Source of the DNA: Ceriagrion tenellum
Lineage: Eukaryota; Arthropoda; Insecta; Odonata; Coenagrionidae
Direction of reading: 5' to 3'
Assembly: GCA_963169105.1 (NCBI GenBank)
Contig: OY720639.1
Location: 55,781,848 to 55,845,847, forward strand
Length of the DNA: 64,000 nucleotides
Shown: piece by piece, positions 54,569 to 64,000 of the stretch
Layout: each line of letters opens with the position of its first letter
Position numbering within the stretch: the stretch's first letter is position 1
Translations under genes and position numbers: made by a program
Notes under the pieces: generated by a model
What the model was told of the DNA's origin: nothing
The model's database searches: none
What the model saw: the letters and a program-made list of their open reading frames with translations, nothing else

Positions 54569-56442
54569 ATGAGTAAGAAATGAGGATGCAAATTCAACGA
54601 TCACCTAAGGAGTGGATTTCCTTTTATTAAAAAAACCAAAAGCGATTACATTGTGAAATGTGAGAAATGTAATGGTGAATTTTCTATTTTGTACGGCGGG
54701 AGGAATGATATTTCAAAGCACTTGAAGACACAGAAACATAAAAGATATTTAAATACTGCTGCATCTTCCTCCAAAATACAGGAATGTTTTAGAAAAACGA
54801 CTCGTGGAGTAGAAGAAAAGAAACTAGCATTAGCAGAAGGGCTTACGTCTTTTCATGCTATTAATCATAATCATTCCTTCAGATCTATGGACTGTACATC
54901 ACAAGTTATCAAAAAGTTATTCGGCAAAAAAATTGCCTGTGCTAGAACAAAATCCGAGGCATTTGTGTGTAATGTGCTTTCCCCATTTGCATTTTCGAAA
55001 TTGAACAAAAATCTAGTAAAAATTAATTTTATATCCATATATTCTGACGCATCTAAAATTAAGGATATAAAGTTATTTCTAACCATTATTAGATTTGTTG
55101 ATACGGAAACTGGAATAAATATTAGAATTTTAGATTCCGTTTCTTTGCCCGGCGAAACTTCTGAAATAATTTTCAGTTCCATTAATCATATTTTGGAGAA
55201 AAACATTTTAAAACATAAAATCATTGCATACTGTGCAGACAACACGAACGCAAATTTTGGAGGAAAAGCGAGAAGAGGTACAAATAACATTATTTTATAA
55301 ATTAAACGAAAACCTTAATCAAAACATTATCGGTGTGGGTTGTGCAGCGCGCATAATGCATAACGCCATTCAAACAGCTGCTGATTTGTTGCCCGTAAAT
55401 GTGGAAAATATGGTTATTAAAATATGTTCTTATTTCTACGTATACACTGTGCGTGTTGAAATGCTGAAAGAATTTTGTGAAACTGCGGAAGTCGAATATC
55501 AGAAAATACTTGGATACAGTAAAACGCGCTGGTCAGCTCTTTTGCCTGCTGTGGAAAGAATTTCGAAATTGTACGATCCTTTGAAATGCTACTTTCTATC
55601 ACAGGATAAATGTCCTAGAATTTTAGAAGAGTTTTTTGAAAAAGAATCCTAAAAAAATTGGCTAGAGTTTATACACAATCAAGCAGCTCTTTTTCAAAAT
55701 GATATAAAAGTTATTGAAGGTGAAAAAAATTCGGTAATCGAAGTAGCAAACGAAGTTAAAAATTTAAAATTGCAGTGTCAAGAAGCGGTTAGAAAATAAT
55801 TTTCTTCCGTTAACTATCCGTATAAGCCAGCTAGAAGAACAAGGTGCAATAAATCGTGCAGATATCATGAATCACGTTAAAAAGTTCTATAGTGACTGAA
55901 TATGTTATTTAGAATAGTGGACGGTACATTACAATGATATTGAACATTTTCATTGGGTTACATTAAAACATACACTTAATTGGAATGATTTGCAAAGATA
56001 ATTCGATCATGTTACTCAAAATTTCCCATATAGTAATATTTCCGAATATGATCTTTTTAATGAGATATCAGTATTAAAATAATATATTGGCAAGGAAAAG
56101 GTTAAACCTTGGGCTTCAGCACAAATCACATTAGAGAACAAATGGTTAGAAATATTTCATCATTTTGAAACAAACCATGTCCCATACAATAATGCACTAA
56201 AAATTGTGGAATATGCGTTGTCCTTACCGGGAACTAATGCTGCGACTGAACGCGTTTTTTCTACGGTAAATAAAGTGTGGGCATCAGAAAAATCACAATT
56301 AAGTGTTGAGACTTTGAAAGCCATTTTATGTTTGAAATATTATTTAACAAATTTATGCGAAAAATTTCATGAACATTTAAACAACGCAAGCAATCTGCTA
56401 AAAAAAATCTCTCAAATAAGAAATATGTCAAAGAATGAAATA
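54569..56442 (+). pseudogene. hAT transposase pseudogene
   Basis: The ATG at 54569 begins a frame interrupted by TGA at codon 5 (54581-54583). The frame then runs to 55298. It carries a BED-like zinc finger (Cys-x2-Cys, later His-x5-His, about 54656-54745), then a Ser-Asp-Ala-Ser-Lys stretch of the RNase H-like core (near 55045) and Ala-Asp-Asn-Thr-Asn-Ala-Asn-Phe-Gly-Gly (near 55235). A +1 shift near 55290 continues in 55290-55652 (Gly-Val-Gly-Cys-Ala-Ala, Thr-Arg-Trp-Ser). Several stops follow. The C-terminal hAT dimerisation motif is clear at 56220-56370: Leu-Pro-Gly-Thr-Asn-Ala-Ala-Thr-Glu-Arg-Val-Phe-Ser, Ser-Val-Glu-Thr-Leu-Lys. It would bind TIRs and cut and paste, but this copy cannot make a full protein. 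Confidence 0.9.
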
Positions 56443-56669
56443 ATACTTTACATAATTTTTTTGTGTATTATATTTGTAAATTGTACTTGTATATATCAAA
56501 ATACTATTTTTGCGTTCTAAATTTTTCTTGCTCAATATAGACCAAATTTTCAATCAAGTTCCCCCCCCCCCCTCCCGGTCAATAGTTTCCCGCTTTACGA
56601 ATGTTAAAATCTGGTCACCTTATATTAAGATTCTTAAATATTTGGTCATAGAGCCAGGTAAAAATACAT

Positions 56670-56885
56670 ATATTAGTACAAAAGTTGAGGAATCGAAAAT
56701 GTACCTGCCATCGAGCTTAATATGGAACAATAACAACTCCAAACGGGAAAGAAATATGCAAACAACCAACAATGAAATTAACGTATTGTTTATATATTTC
56801 TTGACAGTTTGGATTTGTTATACTTTATTATTGTTCGATGTTAAGCTCAATGGTTGTTTCGATTCCTCAACTTTTGTACTAATAT
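56670..56885. mobile_element. 216-bp palindromic element
   Basis: The ends are inverted copies: ATATTAGTACAAAAGTTGAG and GAATCGAAA at the left (56670-56698), the complement at the right (about 56857-56885). A second inner match is CGAGCTTAATATGGAACAAT against ATTGTTCGATGTTAAGCTCA. It is non-coding. It may be a MITE, or an inverted part of the Penelope-like terminal repeat that follows. Confidence 0.75.
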
Positions 56886-56924
56886 TTGACTAATATCCTG
56901 GCTTTATGTCTCTTTGTTTGGTGT

Positions 56925-56990
56925 TGAAAAGCCCTGAGGATGCCAATATATTTGGCGAAACGTTGGCTGTGAGTTAAATACATGAACTAA
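56925..56990 (+). ncRNA. Hammerhead-ribozyme-like motif (Penelope-type)
   Basis: AGCC (56930-56933) can pair with GGCT (56965-56968) as stem I. Box 1 CTGAGGA (56934-56940) fits CUGANGA. Stem II is GCCAA (56942-56946) with TTGGC (56952-56956). Box 2 GAAA (56957-56960) is intact. Stem III would be only A-U and C-G (ACGT, 56960-56963), and cleavage is expected after GTT (56962-56964). One extra U separates box 1 from stem II. Penelope-like elements are known to carry such minimal type I hammerheads, which often act as dimers. Activity is not shown. Confidence 0.55.
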
Positions 56991-57727
56991 CTAATATTCA
57001 AGAATCTGATTATTATTCTTTTTTTCCGTAATTATGGAAATCATTCATGTTGCATTCAGGGATGTTTCTATGTTCTCTCCCCCAGGTGCGTTCGCAGTGA
57101 GTTCATTTAAGTAGAAACCAACTCAGTTGTTCCAAAAATATAGGGTAAAGCATAGTGAGAGACATATATCGTGAAATATAGACCAAATGTGCTATTCGAG
57201 TGATATTCGAATTCTGGTTTTGATAAATGGGACGGCTACGGAATTTAGTTTGTGAGCAATCAATCATAAAATTCAAATTGGTTTCTTATGCCCCTTTAGA
57301 ACGCTAATAGTTTGCATAGTTGTTCGAGCTTAATCAGAAATGAAAAGTATCAAAGCAAAGGCAATAATGATGGGTGATGAAGACGTCAAATTTCACATAG
57401 ATGTACACAGTGCATATAAAACATGTATAAAACATTAACATGTAAGCATGGCATACTGTGAATTAGTAAAGATAGTTAAATTACGACTTCTAATGTTTCA
57501 CTTCATGAATTACGTAAAAAAAGATGATATTAGGATTCTGAAAGCAATACGTTTTACTATTTCATTTCGAAAGAAGTGGGGGAGGACTCTTTTTAGGTGT
57601 TTAGGCAGAGAACTCCAGAGATTACTAGCAGTTACTATGAATGAACTATGGAATACGAAAATTCATTATCACATCAGGTGCACATTTCACTAGTCGACGG
57701 TTAAGTGACAAACACGTCAAACGGGTA
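56991..57727. other. Unassigned DNA
   Basis: Nothing recognised up to the piggyBac TTAA. Confidence 0.4.
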
Positions 57728-58954
57728 TTAACACTTTCAGGACCACCCCATATATGCACATCTTTCCTCAGGGGCCAACATAAAATTTTTTAATATGGTA
57801 TACAAATACACTTCTACTGTACGTTAGTTGCCATTTTTAGACATTTGACGCAAATCTGAAATGATTGGACAAAAAAAAAGTTGGACGCATACGCTGCGTC
57901 GTCGGGTAGCAGCGCCGTCTTTCTTCATCCGTGACGTCATCACTCGCGCCTCAATAATGGGTTCGGATGTTCTTTACTCGGAAACTACTAGGTTTTAATG
58001 TTTATTTTAACTTATAATCCAAAAGGATTAATGTCCCTACTTATATATGTATAGACGAGCACGATAGGCACACAAACAAGCGAGGACGCACACTTACATC
58101 GCGAATATTTCGATGTTTTCAGCAGTCTTCAGCGGCGACTATGGTAGGTATGCCTTTGTCGTCTGCGCTAGTGAAAACAGAGCGGGGGATGGAGAGACGA
58201 CACAGTCTGTCCCTTTTACGACAGGGCAGGTCGGAGGATTAGCCCAAAGGAGGGACAATCGGGTGTGGGGGGAGGGGGAGTTTTGTCTCGGCGGAAGGAA
58301 GAGTAAAGGAAATAGAGGGAAATTCCAGAGACCGGCGGGGGAGGGCAAATTTTGAAGGCTAGTGAATTTTTTTCAAACCTTGGGCCACGTGTGCGCCCAG
58401 AGCGAATATCTTTGCTAACTCCTTTTTTCCTGACCTGTAGAGTGATGGCGACGGGTAGGTGGGAAGGGGAGGGGGGGGGGGAGAGTGCAAAATGGAGAGT
58501 AAGAAGCGGTCGTCAAATTTGGTTTCGTGTTCTCGTACGTGAGTGGGAACTGGGAGGGGGAAGAAGAAGAGTCATTGCATGTATACCAGAGGCTATAATC
58601 CTAATGTTGAGAGATGTTGCGCATTTACCGATATGAAATGCGGGACAAAGGTTGCATTGAAGGACGTAGATAATATTTGGAAATATTTTTGGAGTAAAAC
58701 ATGTATATAAATACATACTTTCATAAAATAGATTGCTTTGTAAGAGTATATAACAATATTCATAGTTATTTCATTTATTAAAATTTAAAAACTATAATAT
58801 ACCATATAAATAAACAATCTTGTCATGGAATAGTAAACAATTTATTTTTTCGAAGTATAAAAATATTAAAAAAACTATTAAATAATCTTTATAATACATA
58901 AAAGTTGTGCATGAAAATTGGATGCAATAATAAGCACTAAATAAAAAAAATCCT

Positions 58955-60618
58955 CTAATATTTGTGATGAAGGCGGAAGCAATCTTCCAGGCAGAGGCCG
59001 GGTTGTTTCGGGCAGTCTGGGCAAAAATAATTTGTGTCCTTCCTCAACCCTTTTTGGATGCAGAATACACATTTTTTTCTGAGCGCTCGTTTTGAGTCAG
59101 GGCTTCTTGGTACCAAGGATGGGAGGTGGATTTTTGATTTTCGAAGTGGTGGTGGTGGAAGTGAAGTTTGGAGACGGGAAGCTAAGAGGGATTTTATAAT
59201 TTCTAAACGAAAGTCGTAGTAGCTGGTTTTATGATCACGGCTGTACAAATTATACGAGTTTAAAAGAATCAAATGAAAAATATGAATGCCTACCTTTTTG
59301 TACCACCGGAGAGTTTTTCTTTCGATTGGGTAATAGGCCAACATTTGGTCTTGTTGATCTATTCCCCCCATCGACTTATTGTACTCGACGACGATTTTCG
59401 GTTTCGTTGTTTTTTCACCCCTGCGGTTTTCGACTTCTACCATGGAAGCACCGTGTTCAGAAGATATAATCAAAACTTCCCTTCGATCCCTCCATTTCAT
59501 AACACAAATACCTTCTTCAGAATACCTATGCACTTCTTCCCCCTTCTTCAACTTCTTAGTTATAACCTCCGTCGGGTTATTCCTCCGGGTTGAACGAAGG
59601 GTTCCAGTGCTATAGGTATTCTGGGAAAGGAGGTATTTGGCCAGGTCCACCGAGTTGTAAATGTTGTCCATGTGGACTGAATGCCCTACTCCCAGTTTTT
59701 CCGTCATCAACTTCTTGACGACACTGGTGACATGACCAGGCCCCCCAATATCCTTATCTCCGCTCCCTGCATACACCATGAATTTTAGAACCAAATCATT
59801 GGGCTCAGTCAACATATACAGCTTTATGCCATATTTGTGGCGTTTGCCTTGGATGTACTGCCTAAAAATCAATCGACTCCGCCATAAAATCATCGACTCA
59901 TCGATTGATAATTCTCTAATCGGAGAATAAATTCTTTCCATTGTTCCGTTGAAGAAATCAATGATAGGATTTACTCTCCGGAGTAAACTCACTCGACTCG
60001 TCTTCATTTACTTTGGAGAAATGCAGGGCTCTCAAAATACGTATAAAGCGGTTACGGGACATACAATGACTGAAGAGTGGAATGTTGAAGAGGACATCTT
60101 TCCTCCAGTAGTCCTTCAGTCTATTCAGTCGGATGGTACCCATATGGAACAGAAGGCCAAGAAAAATTTTGACACAACAAGGTCGAAAAACTCCACGGTG
60201 GCAATCATAAAAAAAAGCTTATGGGATTGGCAGTTTTGGGTGCATGCTGAAGGCCAGGGAATCCTCGGAAAGGAAATTGTGGTCGGGGTGGGAATGGGGG
60301 TTGCTCCGACCAGATGGGTGGAATTTAGGGTGCAGGATGTGGGAGGGGTTGAGAAAGGCCGGGGTGAGAAGTAAAGGGTTGAGAAGGACCCGGTGAATTT
60401 TCCCGTCTAACCGCGCCAGCCTCTGCCTGATCTTCTCCTTCGTCGCTTCCTTCTTCTCCGGACTCGCCATCGCTGGAATCGGAGTAGGCCAGTTCCTCGT
60501 ACTCCTCATCCGACGACCACTCTTCCATCACCTTTGATATGTCCTCCGGCAAAAGTTTTTCTTTGGCTGCTTTCCGCGGCCTCTTTATGCCAGAAGGGCC
60601 AGCTCCAGGGTCAGACAT
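58955..60618 (-). pseudogene. piggyBac transposase pseudogene
   Basis: The start is taken at the ATG at 60616-60618. The N-terminus (60618-60325) is acidic with Ser-Asp-Glu-Glu repeats, then the frame shifts. A piece at 60143-59958 carries Met-Gly-Thr-Ile-Arg, Asp-Tyr-Trp-Arg-Lys-Asp and Met-Ser-Arg-Asn-Arg-Phe (conserved region before the catalytic core). The last frame (60007-58955, 350 residues) holds the three catalytic aspartates of the family: Ser-Ile-Asp36-Glu-Ser, His-Met-Asp114-Asn, and Gly-Gly-Ile-Asp217-Gln-Gln-Asp220. It ends with a cysteine-rich C-terminal domain (Cys-x2-Cys, Cys-x2-Cys, Cys, Cys, His-His; residues about 306-350). Full length would be about 550 residues. At least two frameshifts disable it, though the catalytic half is intact. 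Confidence 0.9.
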
Positions 60619-60954
60619 ATCTCTGAAAAATGTTCGAGATATTACTATGTGTACACAAAGCATTGGTAAACGTACAGAATTTCATGATTCACGACGGCAA
60701 AATTATTTGTCTGAAATTTACTGTTACTTCCACATCAAAAATAGTTGTATACAAAATGCATACAGTGCAGCAGCAGAAAATTACCGAAAGTTTATGCGAG
60801 CAACACGCATTTAGTGTAGCCGGTAATAGACGAGAGAAAAAAAGACGCACAAACGCCCCGAAAGCTTCAACAATGCGTATCGTCTGTTATTGTACATTTT
60901 GAGTAATTTAGAAAAAAAAATATTTAAGCACTTTCGGACGAGCAAAGGACACTC

Positions 60955-61180
60955 AAAAATTATTATAGTCACTAAAATACTCTCTCACCGAAGTAAAATT
61001 TTTTTCGACAAATTTTAAGCTATCCGGGACTATTTCCAGTTCAAAGTTCAAAAGTTCCACTTTTACGGAGTCATCCGCAATGCACAAATGTGCGAATTTC
61101 CACAGAAAAAAAATCGTCCGCCTATCAAGGCGGTCCCGGTCAAGGCGGATGATTTTTTCTCTGTGGAAATTCGTACAAAA
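60955..61180. repeat. SINE S1 body in palindromic arrangement inside piggyBac
   Basis: The left arm (61092-61128, GCGAATTTCCACAG then AAATCGTCCGCC) and right arm (about 61138-61174, GGCGGATGATTTTTTCTCTG then TGGAAATTCG) are inverted copies of the S1 junction region. Positions 60955-61091 continue the S1 body in minus orientation (GCATTGCGGATGACTCC complement). Confidence 0.75.
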
Positions 61181-61966
61181 TTTTTTTCGTAAAAATCTCT
61201 CTAAAGGACAATAAATCTCTATAAATCCACAAATTCTATGGATCAAAGCGGAACTAATCCTTTGAAATAAATCCCCTGCTTTTGTTACATTTTTGTTACC
61301 GTGCAGATAGTCATCAACACTCATCTAAATACGTCAAATTTAGCATCTAATAATCATCGAGTTGTTTAAATATATATAAAAGTACACTTACATTAGGCGT
61401 GATGTATATTCTTCGGAATGAAGGTCCTTAGGTTCGGAAGGTTCTTTGGAATGAAGAAGGTAAGAAGAGAGCAGACTGCAACACGAGGAAAATATGTTAG
61501 CGTGGAGGAGAAATTAGCGAAAGAATATTATAATGTATTCTACAAAATATTAAAATTATTTAAGACATTACCTTGATTATCCAAATTTTTTCGCCTAAAA
61601 AGCTTTCTTCGAAATAAAACAAGCTGAGGAACCTAAAAAAAAGAACAGTTATTGCTGAATAAGGTATTCAATTAATGTAAAAGAAATCAATCTTAATAAC
61701 AGAATACAGAAAACTTTACACTTACCGTAAATTTGAGTGGCGCGAGAAAAAAAAAACTAGGAAAAAAAACGAGAGGCCAATGCGTCTTCTACGAAGGTTG
61801 AGCTTTCCCTGAGGCCCACTGCAATTTTCAGCACTTTCCCGGCTCACCACATGCTCTGGGATACCGTTAGAAACTAAGAGCGCTCGGACGCACATGCTGC
61901 GTCGCCGGGCCCTGGCGGGCGCACGCCAGGACGCAGCGTATGCGTCCTCGGTCCTGAACGTGTTAA

Positions 61967-62764
61967 GGGAATTTTTAGTTTAACAAGGAATGCAAAAAAA
62001 CACCCCAAGAAGTATTTCCTTCGGGTCTTAACATTCAGCCATCGCAGTTCATTGCATTAAATTAATATTATAGTATTACGCAGTGGTATCTTGTAATGAA
62101 AAATTGCATTCAGTGGTCTTCAACCGTCAAACTTACTCGATTAAAGAATCCACTCGCTCACCTAAGTCATTTTTTTCGGACACATGCCTAGTAGCCAAGG
62201 TCGAGAAAAGCGTTTGGGAGACCCAAAATTTATTTATTTTAACGGCCCCATGATTCGCGGCCAGTGATAACTCCGTCACGGGCCTGTGGGCTTGAAAAGT
62301 GGTTCCTCTATTAAGGGGCGGGCCATTGTTTCTTCCACCTGTTTTCCAGGTTGATCCGAAACAATGGCTCGTTTGAAATCACCTGCTCCGGAGGGACGGC
62401 GGATGCTAAGCCAAGTGACTTGGTTACCGGGGTAATGCGGACTTTAAAAGGCTCGCATCCTTGGTGTAGTGGTCATGCATGAATTAATTAATGGTTGAAA
62501 ACAAGATTCCTTTGAGGCGATCGACCACTCTTTTCTCCATTCGAAATCAGTACGAATTTGAGGAATATTTCGATGCTTTTGGGTACAAACAACTTGCTGG
62601 AAAAACTATCTCTGGTACTGCAATATGCAGAGCATGTTATAAAAAAATTATGAACAGTATTATTCGGGCGAATATTGAAACAAAAAAAGTTATGTAAAGA
62701 TATACCATCGCACCGCCATAAACACAGTGCATTTCAGCGTATCTATGCGTAGCGTATTCAGCGT
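61967..62764. other. Unassigned DNA
   Basis: A tRNA-like TCCTTGGTGTAGTGGTCATG at 62458-62477 resembles an A box but has no B box. A 68-codon frame (62491-62697) with Cys-x2-Cys is unrecognised. Confidence 0.35.
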
Positions 62765-63110
62765 ACAGGCTACACGCTAGGTTTAGCTTACATGAGAAAT
62801 TCAGAACTGTTGCGTTTCACAGCGACACAGAGAATATCATCATGACGCCCCACTACATCTCTAGGTCTGGCAGAAGCGATATAATAAGAGAGACACATTG
62901 CCGAACAGATAGGCGCAATAACTCGTTCTTTCCGCGCACAATAAGCGACCACAGTAAAAACTGGGCTCCAATAAATACACTCCCATAATAGTCTTCACCA
63001 TTTCTCCTCCCAAAACCTTATCCCTTACATCTTTACACGGCTTGTGTCATAACACCCCCTGTCACATTCTCATGCGGCGGCTGGCATGGTAGTTTGTATA
63101 TGTTTCAATT
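62765..63110 (+). mobile_element. LINE family D, 3' end
   Basis: ACGCTAGGTTTAGCTTACAT, TGCCGAACAGATAGGCG, TTCTTTCCGCGCACAATAAG, CTTATCCCTTACATCTTTAC and GGCGGCTGGCATGGTAGTTT follow 35420-35755. The reading holds only the C-terminal Cys-Arg-Thr-Asp-Arg-type motif. Confidence 0.65.
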
Positions 63111-63196
63111 CACCATTTTTAAATCTATGCATCTTCCTTAAATGGCCGATGACATGGTAATGATCTTTCACCGTTAAATGGAAAAAATCTCACTAA

Positions 63197-63467
63197 TACG
63201 TGGTGATTCAAAAGTCTTGTCATGATTACGGAAAATCAGAACTTTTTTATTTTTCAGCATAGATACATGAAACAATCAAACAAAGATGAAAATGTTACTA
63301 AATACACCAGTGCTTCAAATGGAGGTCACATTGAACATTTGTAGCGATAACAAATAAAAATTGGATGTATTTAGTAGCATTATCATCGTTGTTTCAGGTA
63401 TCTATGTTGAAAAATAAAAAAGTTCTGATTTTCCGTAATCATAACAAGACTTTTGAATCACCCTGTA
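63197..63467. mobile_element. Tc1/mariner-type palindromic MITE
   Basis: TA at both ends (63197-63198 and 63466-63467). The left arm GGTGATTCAAAAGTCTTGTC continues ATGATTACGGAAAATCAGAA and beyond. The right arm is its near-perfect complement (ending GACTTTTGAATCACCCTG). The arms run about 130 bases each, so most of the 271 bp folds on itself. The TACAGGGTG-type end is usual for mariner-related MITEs. It is non-coding. Confidence 0.9.
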
Positions 63468-63954
63468 TATGCTAAGATCAAGGTAGGTTATGGCCTTTCT
63501 CAAAATAAAGATTACTCCTAAGTGGTTGGCTTCGCCTGGGGATAAAATAAGGCACGGCCCTGAAGCAAGAAGCCAAAAGGTAAAAAATCAAATGGTTAAA
63601 GAAAATCTTTTATTTTGCAAGTTCCGTAATTATGCAAGGGGTATGAATTTCACTGGACGAGCGCACTTCAAGAATCTCTTTCAGTATAGGCATGTCTCAG
63701 AGACTGAAAACCGGCCATGTCGGATGGCTCGCTTAAGTTAATGGAATATTTAATTCGTTGTTTAATTAATTATTTGATTATTAAATTATTAATTTCGTTA
63801 ATTTATTATTTAAATTTATTGTTGAATATTTAATATCTAATATATTTATTAATAAATTAAACTTGTTTGTGCTTAGAGATTACGGTGTAGCTGCTGGTAA
63901 TAAGCAGTGTTTATATATACCTGCCGCGCTTCACTAAAAATGTGACAACACATT
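63468..63954. other. Unassigned; very AT-rich at 63740-63870
   Basis: Positions 63740-63870 are almost pure A/T with TTAATTAAT-type words. An 83-codon frame (63490-63741) is unrecognised. Confidence 0.4.
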
Positions 63955-64000
63955 GATTTTATCTACATCTACATACTAGCCCCCGTGCCTTCGATTGAGC
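63955..64000 (-). mobile_element. LINE 3' tail at window edge
   Basis: ATCTACATCTACATACTAGC is the TACATC-type terminus of the A/A2/B LINEs in minus orientation. The element continues beyond the window. Confidence 0.4.

Larger units (their letters stand above)
53512..56631 (+). mobile_element. hAT-type DNA transposon with target duplication
   Basis: ATATTAAGAT flanks the element on both sides (53512-53521 and 56622-56631). The ends are AAGGTGACCA (53522-53531) and TGGTCACCTT (56612-56621), short TIRs as in hAT. It contains a broken plus-strand transposase (54569-56442) and, near the left end, a Penelope-like fragment (about 53730-53990) that looks nested. hAT target duplications are 8 bp; the 10-bp match here can be read as 8 bp if two bases at one end belong to the element. 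A run of 12 C lies at 56561-56572. Confidence 0.85.
57728..61966 (-). mobile_element. piggyBac-type DNA transposon, TTAA-bounded
   Basis: TTAA flanks both ends (57728-57731 and 61963-61966). The terminal repeats are CACTTTCAGGACC (57732-57744) and GGTCCTGAACGTG (61950-61962), one mismatch in 13. Subterminal palindrome-like GGACGCATACGCTGCGTC occurs at 57883-57900 and inverted at 61930-61947, with a variant at 61886-61903. The transposase pseudogene (58955-60618) is on the minus strand. A SINE S1 palindrome (60955-61180) lies inside. At 4.2 kb the element is longer than most piggyBac copies, partly through that insertion. A G-rich tract lies near 58265-58480. Confidence 0.9.

Noticed and set aside
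54871..55182. 103-codon minus-strand frame
   Set aside because: Antisense to the hAT transposase core.
62458..62500. tRNA-like TCCTTGGTGTAGTGGTCATG
   Set aside because: Resembles a tRNA 5' half, but no anticodon arm, T arm or B box follows.

Overview
The window is nuclear DNA of an arthropod, most likely an insect with a large, repeat-rich genome. Support comes from nuclear-type tRNA-Glu genes with T-run terminators and from many decayed transposable elements of families typical of arthropods: several LINE families, Penelope-like elements, hAT, piggyBac, Tc1/mariner-type MITEs and tRNA-derived SINEs. The DNA is AT-rich. No long intact protein gene, operon, rRNA gene or CRISPR array is visible. 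I cannot name the species from sequence alone.

Layout, 0-20 kb. A LINE tail (1-525) and a Penelope fragment with a GIY-YIG endonuclease (529-1020) open the window. Then come a 0.6-kb MITE (M1; second copy at 14.5 kb), an LTR-like block (2.3-2.9 kb), LINE 3' tails, a 528-bp tandem duplication (5.35-6.41 kb), the first tRNA-Glu (7.85 kb), a LINE (9.2-9.9 kb) and a large inverted-repeat element (10.2-11.6 kb). LINE and SINE relics, a tRNA-Glu pseudogene and a LINE-in-LINE nest (18.5-19.5 kb) complete this part. A possible host exon lies at 19,894-20,070.

Layout, 20-45 kb. This part holds a long-TIR MITE (20.8-21.3 kb), tRNA-Glu copies 2 and 3, a SINE, MITE family M2 (23.2 and 40.1 kb), LINEs of families A to E, a 468-bp unit between 13-bp direct repeats (29.1-29.6 kb) and a foldback element (32.9-33.9 kb). 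Its most notable feature is a 2.55-kb TIR-bounded element (36,266-38,811). That element carries a broken copy of a conserved arthropod multicopy gene of unknown name, whose residues fit a DDE-type transposase.

Layout, 45-64 kb. Three SINEs sit together, one split by a retroposed fragment with an 8-bp target duplication. They are followed by a CpG-rich stretch (47.6-48.2 kb), a MITE (50 kb), more LINE tails and a hAT element with a dead transposase (53.5-56.6 kb). A short palindrome lies beside a hammerhead-ribozyme-like motif (56.7-57.0 kb). A piggyBac element with TTAA borders and a dead transposase (57.7-62.0 kb) and a palindromic mariner-type MITE (63.2-63.5 kb) end the window.

The functional genes I can support are two or three tRNA-Glu genes. 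Everything else is a layered record of transposition. LINE labels A to E are local to this window. Identities are from reading by eye; no alignment or database search was run.
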